DNA of 64,000 nucleotides from Rapidithrix thailandica (GTDB taxonomy: Bacteria; Bacteroidota; Bacteroidia; Cytophagales; Flammeovirgaceae), in the NCBI RefSeq assembly GCF_039710355.1, contig NZ_JBDKWZ010000021.1:62001-126000 (forward strand), read 5' to 3'. Shown here in pieces: positions 35,223-44,600 of the stretch. The notes under the pieces are model-generated. The model did no database searches and was not told where the DNA came from. It saw only the letters and a list, made by a program, of their open reading frames with translations. The first letter of the stretch is position 1. Each line of letters begins with the position of its first letter. The position numbers and the translations under genes were made by a program.

Positions 35223-35948
35223 ATGAAAACCATAATACACCGCGCTGAAACCCGGGGATATGCTGATTTGGAATGGAAAAAATCGTATTACACCTTTAGT
35301 TGTGAAGGATACTTTCAACCTGAGCGGATAGACTTCGGAAATTTAAGGATTTTAAACGAAGAGCTTATCGAACCTACGACCGGCTATCCGGCACAACCCC
35401 ATGATAATATTGAAATTATTTCTTTTCCACTTCAAGGAAGCCTCTATCACCAAAACACACAAGGAACCACTGATATACTGCAACCAGGAGAAATACAAGT
35501 GCTCTCCACTGGAAAGGGGATCATTCATTCAGAACAAAACCCTTCCGAAAAGGAAAGACTACAATTACTCCAGCTCTGGATCTTTCCTAAACAAAAGGAT
35601 TACTTGCCGGATTACAAAAAGCAACAATTCCATTACGAAGAAAAGGCAGGAAAGATTTGCACCATGATTTGCCCCGAACCATCCGGAAAGGAACTAAAGA
35701 TCAATCAGAATGCCTATATCAGCACCAGTATCTTAAGAAAAGGTGACATCTTACCCTATTTGATCCATAGTCCCGGGCAAGGCACCTATGTATTTGTGCT
35801 TTCCGGTAAGATACATATTGCCGGCATGTGGATGGACTCAAAAGACGGGATGGGCATTTGGGAGACGGAGGTTTTTGAAGTAAAAGCCGTTTCAGAAGAA
35901 GCCGAGATTCTTTTGATTGAAGTACCTATGGAGTTGGCCCAGTATTAA
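35223..35948 (+). CDS. Pirin-family bicupin protein with an altered metal site
   Basis: 241 residues, two cupin halves as in pirin and YhhW. In these proteins the metal is held by His-x-His and His-x-Glu. Here the first pair reads QPH (Q58, H60) in PAQPHDNIEI, so the first His is replaced by Gln, while the second pair is intact (H102, E104 in GIIHSEQ). Some family members have quercetin 2,3-dioxygenase activity; the replacement makes this uncertain here. Ends just ahead of a strong terminator shared with the convergent TolC gene. Confidence 0.88.
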   Translation: MKTIIHRAETRGYADLEWKKSYYTFSCEGYFQPERIDFGNLRILNEELIEPTTGYPAQPHDNIEIISFPLQGSLYHQNTQGTTDILQPGEIQVLSTGKGIIHSEQNPSEKERLQLLQLWIFPKQKDYLPDYKKQQFHYEEKAGKICTMICPEPSGKELKINQNAYISTSILRKGDILPYLIHSPGQGTYVFVLSGKIHIAGMWMDSKDGMGIWETEVFEVKAVSEEAEILLIEVPMELAQY

Positions 35949-36001
35949 TACGAGAGCCACTGGTGACCATACCGGGCATTTAGCTCAACAGTCTTTTTCC
36001 T

Positions 36002-36040
36002 CAAAAAGCCCGCTGTTTCAACAACGGGCTTTTTGATTTT
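36002..36040. terminator. Bidirectional terminator between pirin and tolC-like gene
   Basis: CAAAAAGCCCG (36002-36012) pairs with CGGGCTTTTTG (36025-36035), with further GTT/AAC pairing in the loop, followed by TTTT; the A-run supplies a T-run in the other direction. Confidence 0.8.
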
Positions 36041-36060
36041 TGAAGAAGTGTATATCTGTA

Positions 36061-37521
36061 TTAGAAGGTGATTTCTTTTCCTAAATAAAAGTCCATTACC
36101 TTTAATTTAAACATAAAATCGTATTTGGACCAGATCAAATCTGACTGAGCGTTGTTGAGTTGATTTTGCGAAATAATGTAATCGGTGACATTATCCATCC
36201 CTGATTTGTAGCGTTGCTCCGTTACCCTGAACTGCTCCTGCAAGGCTTCCAGTTGCCTTTTGTTGGAGGCATAAGTTTTGGCAGCTGCCCGGGCATTGTA
36301 ATACGCTTGCTCAATATTTTTACGCAAAGTATTCCGCTCTATCTGTGAATTCAGTTTGGCCGTTTCGTATTGCACTTTGGAGCGGGCTACCGAATAGTTC
36401 ACCTGGTTTTTCTGATAGATAGGAATGCTCAAGTTTAGCCCTACATACTGACGGAAAGCCTTATCGAGTTGGGTAAAGAAATCCGCATCCCTGTATACAG
36501 AAACTTCGTTGACTTCGCGGATAACCGGCCATACCGCACCACCTGTATAACTAGGGTCTACGAATCCTACTGGCATGGACATGGGCTCGGGGAGGGTTTC
36601 AAACCCATCCGGCACCTGTTTTAAAGCACTGGAATAAGAAGAGCTTAGCCCCCCTTGCAAGGATAAGGTAGGATAGTAATCGGCTTTGCTGATTTGCACA
36701 CTCAACTCAGCACTTTGCACTTTTAAATCAGCACTTTTAATTTCCGGCTGGAGTGACAAAGCCGTATGATAGACCTCCTCAATATTTTGCACCATCAAAG
36801 ATGCATCCGGCTCCGGAATTTCCGGAATGATCACCTCAAACTCCTGTTGTTCGGTCAGTTGCAAGCGCTGCTTCAAGTTCAGATAAGATAAAGAAAGTTT
36901 GTTTTCGGCGTTCACCATTTGTAATTCATTCGTAGCCAATTGCGAACGCAAATCGTACAAATCCGCTTCGGGAAGGGCTCCCGCTTGCACCAGTTTTTCG
37001 GTTCTTTCCAGTTGCGACTGTGTCGTTTCGACAGTTCGCTTAGCATTTTCCAAGTTTTCCCGGTCAATCAGGATTTGTAAATAGTCGGAAACCAAAAACA
37101 ACTTCAAATCATTTTCTGACTTTTGGACATCGTATTGGCTAGCTTGCAAGTCTATATGACTTTGCTTGACAGAACTGTTAATTTTATTTCCGTTAAACAA
37201 CACCATATTGGCACTAATCCCAAAGGAACTAGTCCGGGTGCCTTCCGTTACGGGCACGTTGGTAAAAGGGTCGATATTCCGTCCCCAACCCCAATTGTAA
37301 GAAGCAGAAGCTCCTACACTGGGCAATCGCTGATGCCTGGAATATTTGATCGCTTCCTGGCTTTGATTTACCGATAAGCGGCTCATTTTCACCTCTAAGT
37401 TATTATCCATTGCATATTGGATACAGCGTTCGATAGACCAATGTTTTTCATCTTGAGCCGTCAAGGGATTGGTAAAACAACTTATCATGAAGATAAGCCA
37501 GGTAAGTTGATGTCGTAACAT
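36061..37521 (-). CDS. TolC-family outer-membrane efflux protein
   Basis: 486 residues. Signal peptide 1-22 with cleavage after TAQ. The rest is a duplicated OEP domain with long amphipathic coiled-coil helices (for example VETTQSQLERTEKLVQAGAL and QLEALQEQFRVTEQRYKSG, each in the repeat position before the outer-membrane strands). It would form the trimeric exit duct of a tripartite exporter. No membrane-fusion or inner-membrane pump gene lies nearby, so its partners are elsewhere. Upstream 300 bp hold no gene. Confidence 0.92.
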   Translation of the reverse strand: MLRHQLTWLIFMISCFTNPLTAQDEKHWSIERCIQYAMDNNLEVKMSRLSVNQSQEAIKYSRHQRLPSVGASASYNWGWGRNIDPFTNVPVTEGTRTSSFGISANMVLFNGNKINSSVKQSHIDLQASQYDVQKSENDLKLFLVSDYLQILIDRENLENAKRTVETTQSQLERTEKLVQAGALPEADLYDLRSQLATNELQMVNAENKLSLSYLNLKQRLQLTEQQEFEVIIPEIPEPDASLMVQNIEEVYHTALSLQPEIKSADLKVQSAELSVQISKADYYPTLSLQGGLSSSYSSALKQVPDGFETLPEPMSMPVGFVDPSYTGGAVWPVIREVNEVSVYRDADFFTQLDKAFRQYVGLNLSIPIYQKNQVNYSVARSKVQYETAKLNSQIERNTLRKNIEQAYYNARAAAKTYASNKRQLEALQEQFRVTEQRYKSGMDNVTDYIISQNQLNNAQSDLIWSKYDFMFKLKVMDFYLGKEITF

Positions 37522-37848
37522 ATCCGAAGTTTATTGTATGGTATTGGAAACTATATCTGTCATTACAAAATCCTAAAACACTACTGATTACACTACTTTT
37601 CCGGCCACTGTCTGGTTTGCTCGATTAAGCGTACACAATTCAGCAAAAAACAGACTTCTTTCAATAAAGTAACAGATTCCTGTATATTTAAACTAAGGAT
37701 ATTTTATCAGAGGCAAATAATTGATGTAAGCAGTATCAGAGGGGCTATTCCTTCCGGGAAAAGGAACCGAAGGCAGGTATAAAAGATATGAGCAAAGGCT
37801 TGGTTTTCTGCTCATATCCGAAGCAAGATCACTACAAAGAATACTTAT
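37522..37848. other. Intergenic region, no recognised feature
   Basis: 327 bp between the tolC-like gene start and the sdaAB stop. Expected to contain the tolC-like promoter. No consensus promoter, terminator with T-run, or coding frame is evident. Confidence 0.35.
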
Positions 37849-38526
37849 TTATTGGTCGATATCCGGAATATAATTCACATCTTTAATCCATGGGAGGCTT
37901 TTAAGGTACTCTAAGGTAATCGGCCGAACCCCGGAATCCATTTCAATAAACTGGCAAGCCAATTGATGTTTTCCTTTCCGGGATACAATCATATTGGCGA
38001 TGTTGCATTCATCGTGTGCGATGATACTGGAAATAAATGAAATACTTCCTTTTTTATCTTCCGCCAAAATAATCATGGTATGCAAGTTGGCACTAAAATT
38101 CGAAGGGAAGCCATTTACTTCCGTAATGCTAATGACCCCTCCTCCCCGGCTAACTCCGGTAAGGTCTACCATTTGTCCTTCCCTCTCCAAATGAAGTTTT
38201 ACGGTATTCGGATGCATGGTAGAAGCGTTTCCCACTGACTTAAAAGTAAATTCCAGGTGATTTTTCTCTGCGTGATCAAAGGAATTTTTGATACGGGTAT
38301 CATCGGTTTTAAAGTTTAATAAACCGGCAATAACCGCCCGGTCGCTGCCATGTCCTTCATAAGTTCGGGCAAAGGAGTTGTAGAAGGTAATATCAGCTTT
38401 TTCAGGAGTTCCTCCTAAAATTTTATAGGCGACTCTGCCAATACGCACTACTCCTGCCGTGTGTGAGCTGGAAGGCCCGATCATCACCGGACCGATCATA
38501 TCAAAGATGCTACTTTTTTCTGCCAT
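37849..38526 (-). CDS. sdaAB: L-serine dehydratase, iron-sulfur type, beta subunit
   Basis: 225 residues. The N-terminal part has the family block FDMIGPVMIGPSSSHTAGV at 8-26, with TFYNSFARTYEGHGSDRA after it, and residues about 150-222 are an ACT-like domain (HTMIILAEDKKGSISFISSI). In two-subunit enzymes this chain pairs with an alpha subunit carrying the Fe-S cluster cysteines and the complex deaminates L-serine to pyruvate and ammonia. The alpha gene is not next door. A MITE-like element begins 29 bp upstream of the start. Confidence 0.9.
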   Translation of the reverse strand: MAEKSSIFDMIGPVMIGPSSSHTAGVVRIGRVAYKILGGTPEKADITFYNSFARTYEGHGSDRAVIAGLLNFKTDDTRIKNSFDHAEKNHLEFTFKSVGNASTMHPNTVKLHLEREGQMVDLTGVSRGGGVISITEVNGFPSNFSANLHTMIILAEDKKGSISFISSIIAHDECNIANMIVSRKGKHQLACQFIEMDSGVRPITLEYLKSLPWIKDVNYIPDIDQ

Positions 38527-38554
38527 GGTTTTGATATTATAGGTTGTTTATTGT

Positions 38555-38715
38555 TGAAGTGAATTAAACTTTTTCTTTTCCTGAAAAATGTTTCAAAAAG
38601 GCCTCCTCTGTCTTACTTTTTTCAACAATAGCTTTGGCTATGCTCTTCAAAAAGTGCCTTGATGAGCCGATTTGGATTCCATCTTCGGTCAAAAACTATA
38701 CGTTTACACCACTTC
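38555..38715. mobile_element. MITE-like 161-bp element, copy 2
   Basis: Second copy of the element at 18254-18415 (11 substitutions, one indel). Left end TGAAGTGAATTAAAC; right end, read inwards, CGAAGTGGTGTAAAC. Flanks (GTT / GTG) do not give a convincing target duplication. It fills most of the gap between sdaAB and the ArsC-like gene and is 29 bp from the sdaAB start. Confidence 0.75.
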
Positions 38716-38827
38716 GTGGTCTGAGACTTCGAAATAACTGAAAAAAACAGTAAACAGGAATCAACATCATTGATTATTTTCCAAAAAATCCTTAAATTTT
38801 AAAGAGTATTCACCAAATATTACAACA

Positions 38828-39184
38828 ATGAAAAAGCATCCTTATAAAATAAAAGTGTATTATAATAACAATTCGGATTTGGGAAAAAAGACCATTGCCT
38901 ATGCAAAGTCTATCTCAAATTACGTGACTGGCATTAATTATTGTAGTGATTCTTTTACTACAACCATTTGGAGAGACTTACTAAACCGGATGCAATTGAC
39001 CCCGAAAGAACTTTTGGACAAAGCCAACCCCAAATATCAAGCGACCCTTCGCGGGCATGAGTTTGACGATGAAGGTTGGTTAAACATCATGATGAAAAAT
39101 CCGGATTTAATCAAAGCCCCCATTGTTGTGTATGGTGATCAGGTAAAGCTTTGTTTAAAGCCTTCCGATATTCTCAAAATGTAA
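38828..39184 (+). CDS. ArsC/Spx-like thioredoxin-fold protein lacking the catalytic cysteine
   Basis: 118 residues, the normal length of ArsC/Spx proteins. The C-terminal block DLIKAPIVVYGDQVKLCLKP matches the family motif (usually LI-RPIV), and the start IKVYYNNNSDLGKKTIAYA aligns with the strand-loop-helix that usually holds the catalytic Cys (NPxCSKS), here NNNSDLGKK with Ser and no Cys. It is therefore unlikely to be an arsenate reductase and may be a binding or regulatory protein. Monocistronic; its stop lies four bases from the queA stop on the other strand. Confidence 0.7.
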   Translation: MKKHPYKIKVYYNNNSDLGKKTIAYAKSISNYVTGINYCSDSFTTTIWRDLLNRMQLTPKELLDKANPKYQATLRGHEFDDEGWLNIMMKNPDLIKAPIVVYGDQVKLCLKPSDILKM

Positions 39185-39188
39185 ATGC

Positions 39189-40397
39189 TCAACCCCGGAA
39201 TAACACAGACGAATCTCCATAACTCAAAAACCGATAATCCTTTTTCAAGGCTTCCTCATAAATCTTTTTCCAATCATCTCCCACAAAAGCGGCTATCAGC
39301 AAAATTAATGTAGACGCTGGCAAATGAAAATTAGTAATTAACACTTCACACACTCGAAATTGATACCCCGGGTATATAAAAATTCCCGTATGCCCAATCA
39401 GTTGAGTACACTGTTGATGATCCATGTATTCCAGTACGGCTTTCATAGCCTGGGCTGCAGAGGGCAATTCACCCCAATCGGGGTTGTAAGGATCGTTTTT
39501 GGCTATATCAAAACTGGCATTGCCATTATTTTTCAAGAGCTTTACACCAAACCAATAGGTGCTTTCCAAGGTTCTCAGGGAAGTTGTCCCCACTGCAACA
39601 ACCCGTTTATTTTCTTCTACTAAAGGCAATAAATTTTCCCTACGCAGAACTACCTGCTCCACATGCATATCATGTTGTGCTACTTCTTCCGTTTTGATAG
39701 GCTGAAAAGTACCCGCCCCTACATGCAGGGTAAGCTCTTGTAGTTGTACTCCTTTTTGTTGCAGTTGTTCCAGTACCTTACCAGTAAAATGGAGACCGGC
39801 AGTAGGTGCTGCCACGGCTCCTTCCTTTTTACCGTATACGGTTTGGTAGGTGGTTAGATCCGCTTGTTCGGATTCGCGGTGAAGGTAAGGGGGCAAAGGT
39901 GTTTCACCCAGGTGATTGATAATATCCAAGAAGCTAATAGCCTCTTCTTCCCAGGTAAATTTTACAATTTTCTTGTTCCGGTCGACCAAAAAGGCAGAAA
40001 ATTGAATTAGCCGATTGTTTATTTGTAGTGTTGTATGTAAGGATTCACCCTTCCATTTTTTCAGGTTTCCCACAACGCATTGCCACTCCGTAGATTTTTT
40101 GGCCTGCATGGCTTCTTCCATCACCTTAGAGGGATGCATAGGGTTTAACAAAAATATTTCGATCAGAGCACCCGTACTTTTTCTGAAATGCATCCTAGCC
40201 GGAATCACTTTTGTATTATTGAAATACAAAACATCCCCTTCTTCCAATATTTCCGGAAGGTGATGGAATACACGGTGTTCCATTTCACCTTGGCGATACA
40301 GTAACAGTTTAGACGCATCGCGATTAGCCATTGGGTATTTGGCTATTTTTTCTTCCGGAAGGTGATAAGTAAAATCTTTGAGTTTTAATTCTTGCAT
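39189..40397 (-). CDS. queA: tRNA preQ1(34) S-adenosylmethionine ribosyltransferase-isomerase QueA
   Basis: 402 residues, slightly longer than the ~350 of many homologues. Conserved blocks: LPEEKIAKYPMANRDASKLL near 13-32, YFNNTKVIPAR near 60-70, AAPTAGLHFTG near 196-206, LHVGAGTFQPI near 224-234, and the C-terminal TNFHLPASTLILLIAAF. QueA transfers the ribosyl part of SAM to preQ1 in tRNA anticodon position 34 during queuosine synthesis in the cytoplasm. Other queuosine genes are not in this window. Divergent from pyrD. Confidence 0.96.
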   Translation of the reverse strand: MQELKLKDFTYHLPEEKIAKYPMANRDASKLLLYRQGEMEHRVFHHLPEILEEGDVLYFNNTKVIPARMHFRKSTGALIEIFLLNPMHPSKVMEEAMQAKKSTEWQCVVGNLKKWKGESLHTTLQINNRLIQFSAFLVDRNKKIVKFTWEEEAISFLDIINHLGETPLPPYLHRESEQADLTTYQTVYGKKEGAVAAPTAGLHFTGKVLEQLQQKGVQLQELTLHVGAGTFQPIKTEEVAQHDMHVEQVVLRRENLLPLVEENKRVVAVGTTSLRTLESTYWFGVKLLKNNGNASFDIAKNDPYNPDWGELPSAAQAMKAVLEYMDHQQCTQLIGHTGIFIYPGYQFRVCEVLITNFHLPASTLILLIAAFVGDDWKKIYEEALKKDYRFLSYGDSSVLFRG

Positions 40398-40424
40398 GTG
40401 TTCCGGTTTATAATTCTAACTTTG
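40392..40424 (+). promoter_or_regulatory. pyrD promoter
   Basis: TTG at 40392-40394, 22-bp spacer, then TAACTTTG at 40417-40424, a full match to the Bacteroidota -7 box TAnnTTTG. The predicted start of transcription is near 40431, about 55 bp before the pyrD ATG. Confidence 0.55.
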
Positions 40425-40426
40425 CG

Positions 40427-40434
40427 CAAAAATA
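40427..40434 (-). promoter_or_regulatory. Candidate queA -7 box
   Basis: CAAAAATA on the plus strand reads TATTTTTG on the minus strand, matching TAnnTTTG, 30 bp ahead of the queA start at 40397. No good -33 TTG was found. It lies almost back to back with the pyrD -7 box. Confidence 0.4.
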
Positions 40435-40485
40435 AACCTGATCTACGAAAAACGAGTATTTGTTGAATCAAACCTAAAGCCTTAC

Positions 40486-41532
40486 ATGTATAAATTATTT
40501 ATTAGACCTATACTCTTCCAGATTGATCCTGAAAAAGTACACCATTGGGTGTTTCGCAGTTTAAAATTCTTTTTTTCGATTCCCGGAGTTCGCTTTTTTG
40601 TAAAAAAGAAATACCAGGTAAAAGCCCCGGAACTGACAACAGAAATATGCGGCTTGAAATTTCCATCTCCGGTGGGGCTCGCTGCGGGCCTAGATAAAAA
40701 TGCACAATTGATTAACATTTTACCGGCCTTTGGTTTCGGTTTTATCGAAATCGGAACGGTTACTCCCAAACCTCAAGAAGGGAACCCTAAACCCCGTTTA
40801 TTCCGCTTGAAAAGTGACAGTGCTTTGATTAACAGAATGGGGTTTAATAATGATGGGGTTGATAAAATATTGAAACGGCTTAAAAAGCGTAGAAGTAATA
40901 TTATTATTGGCGGGAATATAGGAAAGAACAAAGTTACTCCTAATGAAGAAGCCGTAAATGATTACCTCACTTGTTTTGAAGCACTGTACGATCATGTGGA
41001 CTTCTTTACCGTGAATGTCAGCTCCCCGAATACCCCTAACCTCCGAGCATTACAAGATAAAGAACCGCTTTCACACTTACTATTCACCTTGCAAAAGGTA
41101 AATCATACGAAGGCAAACCCCAAACCTATCTTTTTAAAAATAGCTCCGGATTTAACTCATACACAACTGGATGAGATCATCGAGATTGTAGAAGAAACAC
41201 AAATTGCCGGTGTAATTGCCACCAATACGACCATCAACCGCCATGCATTAAAAACCTCCAAGACAACCTTGGACAAAATAGGCAACGGTGGCTTAAGCGG
41301 CAAACCTCTAAACAGCAGATCCACAGAAGTCATCCGGTATATTCATAAGAAATCCGAGGGCAAGGTTAAAATCATCGGAGTCGGAGGAATCCACTCTGCC
41401 GAAGACGCCATTGAAAAGTTATTGGCAGGTGCTTCCTTGGTGCAAATCTACACCGGTTTTATTTACGAAGGCCCTGATTTGGTAAAGGAAATCAATAAAG
41501 CAGTCTTAAGATCTCAAAAAAAGTTTATATAA
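40486..41532 (+). CDS. pyrD: Dihydroorotate dehydrogenase, quinone-dependent (class 2)
   Basis: 348 residues. The N-terminal extension [20 protein letters not shown] is the membrane-binding helix pair of class 2 enzymes. FMN-site blocks follow: [13 protein letters not shown] near 65-77, [19 protein letters not shown] near 86-104, the catalytic serine in [12 protein letters not shown] near 183-194, ATNTTINRH near 246-254, and [11 protein letters not shown] near 304-314. It oxidises dihydroorotate to orotate with quinone in pyrimidine synthesis at the inner membrane. Confidence 0.97.
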   Translation: MYKLFIRPILFQIDPEKVHHWVFRSLKFFFSIPGVRFFVKKKYQVKAPELTTEICGLKFPSPVGLAAGLDKNAQLINILPAFGFGFIEIGTVTPKPQEGNPKPRLFRLKSDSALINRMGFNNDGVDKILKRLKKRRSNIIIGGNIGKNKVTPNEEAVNDYLTCFEALYDHVDFFTVNVSSPNTPNLRALQDKEPLSHLLFTLQKVNHTKANPKPIFLKIAPDLTHTQLDEIIEIVEETQIAGVIATNTTINRHALKTSKTTLDKIGNGGLSGKPLNSRSTEVIRYIHKKSEGKVKIIGVGGIHSAEDAIEKLLAGASLVQIYTGFIYEGPDLVKEINKAVLRSQKKFI

Positions 41533-41558
41533 TTAATTTCTTCCTTTGCTGTTCAGAG

Positions 41559-41606
41559 ATATACAAGAAAGCCCCCGATTATTCAATCGGGGGCTTTCTT
41601 GTATAT
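41559..41606. terminator. Very long bidirectional terminator hairpin
   Basis: A perfect 22-bp stem: left arm 41559-41580 (starts ATATACAAGAAAGCCCCC), loop ATTC at 41581-41584, right arm 41585-41606. It separates the convergent pyrD and repeat-protein genes. Confidence 0.8.
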
Positions 41607-41632
41607 TATTATAGTGCGTTTAAGCGAGACGT

Positions 41633-44600
41633 TTAGTAATTCGTATACAAAGTAACGTCTGCGAAGATATGACCACTCTCGTTTTGAGCGTCATCCTTAA
41701 ATTTCACAAACAATCGTTTCAAGCCCTCCCCCTCTGATAAGTTCCACTCTTTAGTGAGTGCATAAGGTTCCCAGATTGCTCCTTCAAATTTAGGATTATT
41801 GGATATCATCATATAATTCGCATTCCTCGCTTTGATGGTCAATGTCACTCGCGGATCATCCGTACTCGTCTTACCATCGTTAATTTTCATATACTGAGGA
41901 ATAGGAGGCTCCGTATCCAGGCGGATCTTAGAAGTAGCCACAGAGGATTCATTACCGGCTATATCCCTAAATTTTACATATACGGCTTTTTCACCATCTC
42001 TTCCGGTTAATGTCCACGCCAGTGATTCGCGATAAGGCTCCCACTTAGCAGGAGGTCTGAAAAAGTGACTGTTACTTACCATCATTTCAACAGCTCCCTC
42101 TGCTTTCACTTCCAATTTTACCCGGTTAGATTTGTTATTAGTGAAACTTGCTCCATTGTCAATTACGATGTCTTCACCTACCGGCTCTTGCCTGTCCAAT
42201 ATGATATTTGCTACGATGGGAGTAGTTTCATTCTCTGCTTCATCTCTAAATTTCACATATACTTTCTTATCGCCATCTTCATCATCCAACATCCAGTTTT
42301 GATAGAAATAATCATACTTGATCCAATCTGCGCCATCAAAAGTGCTATTGTTAGAAATCATCATTTCTTTTGCTTCCTGGGCATAGAGTTTCAAATTTAC
42401 ATACCCATTCACATTGGTACAGTACTTTGCTCCACCATTAACTGTAATCCGCCCTTCTTTTGGTGCTTGTCTATCCACACCAATCCTTGCAATTGCAATA
42501 CGTGATTCGTTCCCTATTTTATCTCTAAATTTAGCATACACTGTTTTCAAGCCATCCGGTCCATAGAGCACCCAATCTTTTGTTTCATTGAAGGGTTCCC
42601 ATTTTGCATCTTTAAAATCCATCCGGTTACTGATCATCATTTCTGTCACGGATTCCGCATACAAACTCAACAAAACCTTTTTATTTGCATTATTGGTAAT
42701 GCCTTCCCCTTCGTTAATTTTAATGGAACCTTCTTTTGGAGGACTTCGATCCAATTTGATATCATCAAACACAGGTTCACTGATATTTCCCGCTTCATCT
42801 TTAAAACGTACAAACACCTTTTTATCTCCATCATCCCCTCCTAAAGTCCAGTTAAAGTTCAGGTTCGAATAGCCTCTCCAACGAGAATGGCTAAAATCTT
42901 CCGAATTACTGATCTGCATTAATTTAGCATCTTCAGCTCTTACTTTAACCAATACAACTTTATCAGGGTGGTTGGTCATTTCCTCACCCTTATTTACTAC
43001 TATAGATGTTGCAAACGGAGGTTTTCTATCCAAAATCACATTATCAATAACAGGCTCTGATTCGTTTCCGGCTGCATCGTTATATTTCACCAAAACACTT
43101 TTAAGTCCGTCCTCATCACTTAATACCCATGGTTTTGTCGTTTGATAAGGCTCCCACTCCGCATCGGCAAAAGTCGCATCATTGCTGACCTTCATCAAAG
43201 TTGCCCCTCTACAAAATAACTGAAGCATCACTTTCCTTTCTTGGTCAGTACAGAACTCCGCATTGTTGTTGATAGAAATTTTCCCGCCTACAGGAGCTTG
43301 TGTATCAATAATAATTTTATCAAAGGCTACTTCAGATATATTCCCAGCTTTATCTCTAAACTTAATAAATACACTTCTATCTCCATCGTTATTACCTCCT
43401 AATTCCCAGTTTTTCTTAACAGGTTGGTACACCTCCCACTGAGCCCCATAAAAAGTACTAATATTACTGATCATCATATAATCAGCGTCCTCAGCTTTAA
43501 TTACCAAATCGACAATTTTAGCATCATTGCTCAATAAAGTAGCTCCCATAATACTATCATAAACCGCATCCGGTGAACTAATACGGATAAAGGGTCTTTT
43601 AGGAGGAGTTCTATCCAATACGATTTTATCATTAAAAACCTTTGATTCGTTAGAAGCATGATCCCGGTACTTGATATACACGGTTTTAGTACCATCCTGT
43701 GGATCAAGTAGCCAGTTGGGCACTACGGGTGAATAAGGTCGCCAATCATTTTTAAACTCTTCGGTATTACTTATGACCATATGTGTAGCACCTTTGGCAA
43801 TCATTTTCAACTGCACATCTTGTTGATTCGTATACCGGCTACCATTATTAATTACGATCATCCCTAAAGAAGGGGGTTTGGTGTCCAAAATCACCCGGCC
43901 GGAAACTACTACGGATTCATTTCCGACTGCGTCCCGGAATTTCGCATAAATAACTTTTTCACCATCACCACCTATCAATTCCCATTCAATTTCTTCTTTA
44001 TAAGGCACCCAACCTTCTCCGCCTCTAATGATCATTTCATGTGCCCCCTCAGCCAAAAGGCGAATTCTCACTTTCTTGCTATTGATGATTCGCTGTCCGT
44101 CTGCCACAATCATTTTGCAGCGAGTCGGAGGAATCATGTCCAAAACAATTCTTGAAGAGATCGTCTCTGTCGTATTTCCGGCAAGATCCTTATATTGAAC
44201 AAACACTTCTTTTGTTCCGTCAGCCCCGGTTAATCTCCAACCGGTAACTTTCTCGCGGAAGGGCACCCACTTTGCTCCCAAAAAGTCTCCACGGTTTGAA
44301 ATGCGCATTGCATGCGCTTCTTGGGCATGCAATTCCAAAACCACCGTACGGGATTTGTTATTTGTATATTGTATTCCACCGTTAATCAAAATAGAAGGTT
44401 CAAGAGGGGGTGTTCTGTCAAGTTCGATTTCCGCAGATACTACTTCAGATACATTTCCACCACCATCCCGGAATTTGGCGTATACGACTTTTCTACCATC
44501 TTCACCTGCCAACCTCCAGTTTTGCCTCCGGGTGCTATAAGGCTCCCAACGTCTTCCCACAAAACTTCCATCATTACTAATCATCATATGAGTAGCACCG

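Noticed and set aside
41559..41606. The 22-bp perfect hairpin considered as an insertion-element end or attachment site
   Set aside because: It lies exactly between two convergent gene ends with A/T-rich arms, and no second copy was seen; a bidirectional terminator is sufficient.
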